Shown here: positions 8,456-10,414 of the stretch, piece after piece
Layout of the letters: every line of letters begins with the position of its first letter
Position numbering within the stretch: the stretch's first letter is position 1
NCBI GenBank assembly: GCA_028565715.1
Contig: JAOXYC010239459.1
Span: forward strand, 1 to 10,414
Length of the DNA: 10,414 nt
Source: Phoronis pallida
Lineage: Eukaryota > Phoronida > Phoronidae
Reading direction: 5' to 3'
Notes under the pieces: model-generated
The model's database searches: none
What the model was told of the DNA's origin: nothing
The model's input: only the letters and a program-made list of their open reading frames with translations
Position numbers and translations under genes: made by a program

Positions 8456-8505
8456 GACCACCTGGAAGACCTGTCGCAGATTTATGATAGCGTTAAGAAA
8501 GACTT
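8456..8505 (+). CDS. Exon 8, candidate alternative exon (mutually exclusive with exon 9)
   Basis: The acceptor TTTCTTGTTTCTCTAG is strong and the donor GACTT|GTAAGC has a good intron side. The 50 nt encode 16 codons plus two bases and read DHLEDLSQIYDSVKKD, with Leu formed across the splice to exon 10. The start matches the start of exon 9 (EHLEELNLLHRTLAKDK) at 6 of 17 residues, plus conservative changes. Entry phase 0 and exit phase 2 equal those of exon 9. Splicing to exon 10 stays in frame and gives a 335-codon version of the visible protein. Splicing to exon 9 gives a stop within four codons. If the donor is not used, a TAA follows at 8507-8509 as an alternative C-terminus. It could also be an unused decoy, since only sequence logic supports it. 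Confidence 0.65.
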
Positions 8506-8960
8506 GTAAGCATCACACAAATTGTGTTCATTCATAAGTATTCACTCTCTTTTCTTTTAGTTATGAAACTTTGATCTTTTTTCTCTTTAAGGCAGTTGGT
8601 TTTTATGATTGGTTGTTTTGTGGAATGGCAATTTTGTTTCTGTTGTGTTTTGTTCATTTTGATGTACTGCATGGAGAATTGAAAACCGAGTACCGTATAT
8701 TAAAAAGTAAAATCACCAATTTCACCTTTAACATTGCACCTTTGTGTAAGGGTGAAATTAGACTTAGTGTTACTGTTTATTGTGGTTTCATGTTGTCATC
8801 AATTCATTCATGATTGAAAACCAGCTTTGCCTGTCAACCTATATCCTACTGCTTTCCCATCTGTTTCCAAGGTTGGTGGTAACCTCAAATCTCTGACTAA
8901 CCAAGGTTAAATATTAAGCAAGTGTGCCATTACCAGGTTACACCTTGTGTTTTTCTATAG
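8506..8960 (+). other. Intron 8 (between alternative exons)
   Basis: This 455-nt spacer between the alternative exons starts GTAAGC and ends GTTTTTCTATAG. It has two decoy-like acceptors, TTTCTTTTAG near 8560 and TTTCTCTTTAAG near 8591, with no good coding sequence behind them. It also has one TGCATG (8668-8673) and a 12-bp hairpin at 8718-8759. ATTAAA at 8699-8704 is a possible weak poly(A) hexamer. The open frame at 8571-8813 is U-rich and hydrophobic and looks fortuitous. Confidence 0.65.
8718..8759 (+). repeat. Inverted repeat, 12-nt arms with one wobble
   Basis: AATTTCACCTTT (8718-8729) pairs with AAGGGTGAAATT (8748-8759) at 11 Watson-Crick positions plus one U-G wobble, over an 18-nt loop. 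It lies in intron 8. Confidence 0.45.
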
Positions 8961-9145
8961 GAGCACTTAGAAGAGCTGAACCTTCTACACAGAACACTTG
9001 CCAAAGATAAAAATCTCGAGGAAAAACTCAAATGTCAGGGAAACGAACTCAAGGACATTCAGCGTAATATGAAAAAATGGAAGGAAGAAACTGCCGAGAA
9101 GTTTGCTCGCAAATTCGAAGAAGAGCTCACGCGAGAGTTGGAAAA
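8961..9145 (+). CDS. Exon 9, coiled-coil segment (long alternative exon)
   Basis: The 185 nt give 61 codons plus AA, with Lys completed in exon 10; residues are 288-348. The peptide starts EHLEELNLLHRTLAKDK and ends in a Trp/Phe-containing block, NMKKWKEETAEKF followed by ARKFEEELTRELEK, that is less generic than the rest and useful for homology search. The acceptor is TTTTTCTATAG and the donor GGAAAA|GTAAAT. Without splicing, the frame would stop at once with TAA (9147-9149). Its start resembles exon 8. Four TGCATG motifs follow within about 255 nt. This is probably the major form because it extends the coiled coil at full length. Confidence 0.88.
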
Positions 9146-9897
9146 GTAAATCATTGGTGTTGTTAACACTGCGACTTGGATGCATGTGTTGGGTCGTGTT
9201 GTTATAATATGCATGTCTGCTTATTCTGTAGTGCAATGTGGCCTGGCTCCTATAACCATTCCTTCCTCTCAAACTGTCTTCCAGTTTTAGTGAATTCCTG
9301 CATGCCCTATAACCATACCTAGTCTGTTTTAATGCCCTACTTTTGAAAGTATTAACTGTGTGTTGGTTGTACGTTGCATTCGACCTTTTGACTTGCATGT
9401 ATATATGAAAGGCTTGAAAGCTTTTTTTGGTGAATCGAAATCCTTTGTTTTCCTAATGAAGACCCTGTTGTTGCTTTATTGTATTTTTTCTGCTTCTGCT
9501 TTCTATTTATTTAAAGGTTTTGAGTGATATATTGGCCTTTTCTCAAATGCTTTAATTTTTTTGATAGATCATTTACCATTGTAGTTTAATAGCTTGAATG
9601 CTGTGTCCGCTTCTTGTGTATAAAAATTTACGATTTTTGCCTTGGCTATTTTGAGGGAACAAATTAGAATGTAAAGATTCTTGATACATTATTGCCACTT
9701 AAAGGTTTTGGCCAGCTATTTTGAGTGATGTTCAAAAAAGATACCATTTATTTCAATACCTGTCCAAAAATATTATTTAATCAGCCAGGCTTTATACAAA
9801 TTGATCGATTTTAAATATGAATGTAAAACACATGTTTTAAATTGAAATATGTCTCTCAAGAATTATCATATTCTAACCTTTAATTTGCCCATTTTAG
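9146..9897 (+). other. Intron 9
   Basis: This 752-nt intron starts GTAAAT and ends TTGCCCATTTTAG. Its first 255 nt hold four TGCATG motifs. Short direct repeats occur: CCTATAACCAT at 9249 and 9306, and GCTATTTTGAG at 9645 and 9715. They are too short to assign to an element. No coding sequence is seen on the plus strand, and the minus-strand open frame reaching into 9398 is the shadow of exon 9. Confidence 0.7.
9181..9399 (+). promoter_or_regulatory. Cluster of four TGCATG (Rbfox-type splicing motifs)
   Basis: TGCATG occurs at 9181-9186, 9210-9215, 9299-9304 and 9394-9399. The first begins 36 nt after the exon 9 donor. In animals UGCAUG binds Rbfox proteins, and sites downstream of an alternative exon usually promote its inclusion. 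Elsewhere in the 10.4-kb window I found only about six copies on this strand, one of them downstream of exon 8. Function here is inferred. Confidence 0.5.
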
Positions 9898-9991
9898 GAG
9901 GATAAAAGATCAGCAAAAGCGTCGAACATTCTCAGATAGGGACTTCCCTCTTCACAGGAGAGACCTAAAAGACAAACATTCCACTTCTATG
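9898..9991 (+). CDS. Exon 10, basic C-terminal segment
   Basis: The 94 nt complete the split codon and add 31 codons (residues 349-380). The peptide begins KRIKDQQKRRTFSDRD and ends LKDKHSTSM. It is Arg/Lys/Asp-rich and mostly not coiled coil. It joins in frame to exon 9 or exon 8, but not directly to exon 7, which would hit TAG at 9937-9939. The donor ATG|GTAGGG is moderate. If it is not used, the frame adds VGYFL and stops at TAA (10007-10009), with AATAAA 22 nt later. The exon may therefore be internal, terminal or both. Confidence 0.8.
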
Positions 9992-10031
9992 GTAGGGTAT
10001 TTTTTATAACAGCGCCATCTATTGTTTTGTT

Positions 10032-10037
10032 AATAAA
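10032..10037 (+). promoter_or_regulatory. AATAAA, possible poly(A) signal
   Basis: A canonical AATAAA lies 22 nt after the in-frame TAA that ends read-through from exon 10. A short 3' UTR transcript ending near 10050-10060 is possible. In A+T-rich introns this hexamer also occurs by chance, so the call is weak. Confidence 0.35.
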
Positions 10038-10338
10038 CCAAACATCCAGGGCTTTATAATTCTCGAATGTTACTTTCTCAGTTAATCAAGCACGTTTTTA
10101 TCACTCCAACAAAACATCATTTTAGGCAACGAACAACTTATCACTTGACAAATATTATAATAGATTTCATGAATATACTTTTCATCGTAACATTTCATTA
10201 TTTTAATCTATTGAAATCAGATGTTGAAGAAAGATTTAGATGTAGTAGATAATTCGCATTTATCTTAATTGGAAAACATTGCAAATAATCAACAATCTGA
10301 CCGCAGATTACCGTTAACATGGAAAAAGTATTGGATGC

Positions 10339-10356
10339 AATAATAATAATAATAAT
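10339..10356. repeat. (AAT)6 microsatellite
   Basis: Six uninterrupted AAT units lie directly before the AGCGCTTT repeat. Their junction may mark the end of an inserted element with a simple-repeat tail. Confidence 0.75.
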
Positions 10357-10414
10357 GTCGGTGCTTATATAGCGCTTTTTATTCAAAGCGCTTTACAATG
10401 ATTATTATCCCAGG
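10357..10414. repeat. Left part of a dispersed repeat with AGCGCTTT hairpin
   Basis: The sequence runs TATAGCGCTTT and then AAAGCGCTTTACAATG up to the window edge. AGCGCTTT (10371-10378) and AAAGCGCT (10385-10392) are perfect inverted arms over a 6-nt loop. From memory, TATAGCGC...AAAGCGCTTTACA sequences beside (AAT)n are abundant in genomes of sea urchins, hemichordates and other marine invertebrates. I cannot name the family or see its far end. Confidence 0.55.

Larger units (their letters stand above)
1..9991 (+). other. Partial multi-exon gene for a coiled-coil protein
   Basis: Ten candidate exons on the plus strand form this gene. Each has GT-AG borders, and nine of them join into a 380-codon open frame that starts before the window. 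The predicted protein is rich in Glu, Lys, Gln, Arg and Leu with heptad-like spacing, as in long coiled-coil scaffolds. A proline-rich, basic linker around residues 190-221 separates an N-terminal coiled coil (residues 1-185) from a C-terminal one (225-350), and a basic tail follows (350-380). Residue numbers count from the window edge. No catalytic motif, signal peptide or membrane segment is visible. A centrosomal, ciliary or cytoskeletal role is an inference from style only. I do not recognise the ortholog. There is no start codon context or first exon in view, and the 3' end is ambiguous at exon 10. Confidence 0.85.
9992..10414 (+). other. Intron 10 or 3' end region
   Basis: This stretch is either the start of an intron (GTAGGG) or a short 3' UTR plus downstream sequence. 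It holds AGCGCCATCT (10011-10020), AATAAA (10032-10037), an (AAT)n run and a dispersed-type repeat at the right edge. The short open stretches here on both strands have no coding character. Confidence 0.55.

Noticed and set aside
8546-8592. Two pyrimidine-rich AG acceptor-like sites in intron 8
   Set aside because: No open, charged coding sequence follows and no in-frame exon can be built, so they were treated as decoys.
8571-8813. Plus-strand open frame with hydrophobic segment in intron 8
   Set aside because: U-rich intron sequence translates to Phe/Leu/Cys by default. It has no donor in frame with exon 8 and no link to the gene's frame.
9249-9316. Direct repeat CCTATAACCAT twice
   Set aside because: Only 11 nt match with no larger shared unit, so it is probably chance or an untraceable old duplication.
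8985-9398. Minus-strand open frame of 137 codons
   Set aside because: It is largely antisense to exon 9, whose plus-strand coiled-coil reading and splice sites explain the lack of stops.
10067-10386. Small open frames on both strands near the right end
   Set aside because: Both are made of A+T-rich sequence and the (AAT)n microsatellite, with Ile/Phe/Asn-rich peptides and no coding features.
1-10414. Bacterial or phage features, CRISPR arrays, operons, attachment sites
   Set aside because: Spliced exons, long A+T-rich introns and a eukaryotic tRNA-like unit rule out a prokaryotic reading, and no regular spaced repeats were found.

Overview
The window is one stretch of an A+T-rich animal genome. 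It lies inside a single plus-strand, intron-rich, protein-coding gene whose two ends are both outside the window or unresolved. No long open frames are present. Coding sequence appears as short purine-rich, Lys/Glu/Gln-rich blocks bounded by pyrimidine-tract AG acceptors and GT donors, and the blocks join in one continuous frame. A marine invertebrate, perhaps a hemichordate, echinoderm, lancelet or mollusc, fits the dispersed AGCGCTTT...AAAGCGCT repeat next to an (AAT)n microsatellite at the right edge. This assignment is tentative and comes from memory of repeat types, not from a search.

I read ten exons: 1-57, 2254-2436, 5503-5634, 5944-6164, 6423-6501, 6990-7094, 7395-7478, 8456-8505, 8961-9145 and 9898-9991. 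Without the 50-nt exon 8, the others give 1140 nt, or 380 codons, with no stop. The protein is a long charged coiled coil interrupted by a short Pro/Ser/Thr-rich basic linker (exon 4 end plus exon 5) with several CDK-type S/T-P-x-K/R sites. It resembles centrosomal or cytoskeletal scaffold proteins in style, but I could not name the ortholog.

The most interesting region is 7395-9991. Exons 8 and 9 begin with similar peptides (DHLEDLSQIYDSVKKDL and EHLEELNLLHRTLAKDK) and have the same entry and exit phases. Using both, or neither, creates an early stop, so exactly one must be chosen. This is the signature of mutually exclusive exons. Four TGCATG sequences, the core of the Rbfox splicing-factor site, lie within about 255 nt downstream of exon 9, and another follows exon 8. 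A perfect 20-nt palindrome with a competing extra arm lies just upstream of exon 8. Exon 10 may also have two fates, a GT donor or read-through to a stop followed 22 nt later by AATAAA.

The introns hold a degenerate tRNA-like sequence (1551-1623), several inverted repeats including one with 21-nt arms (4946-5000), and the right-edge repeat. The rest of the long introns shows nothing I can name.
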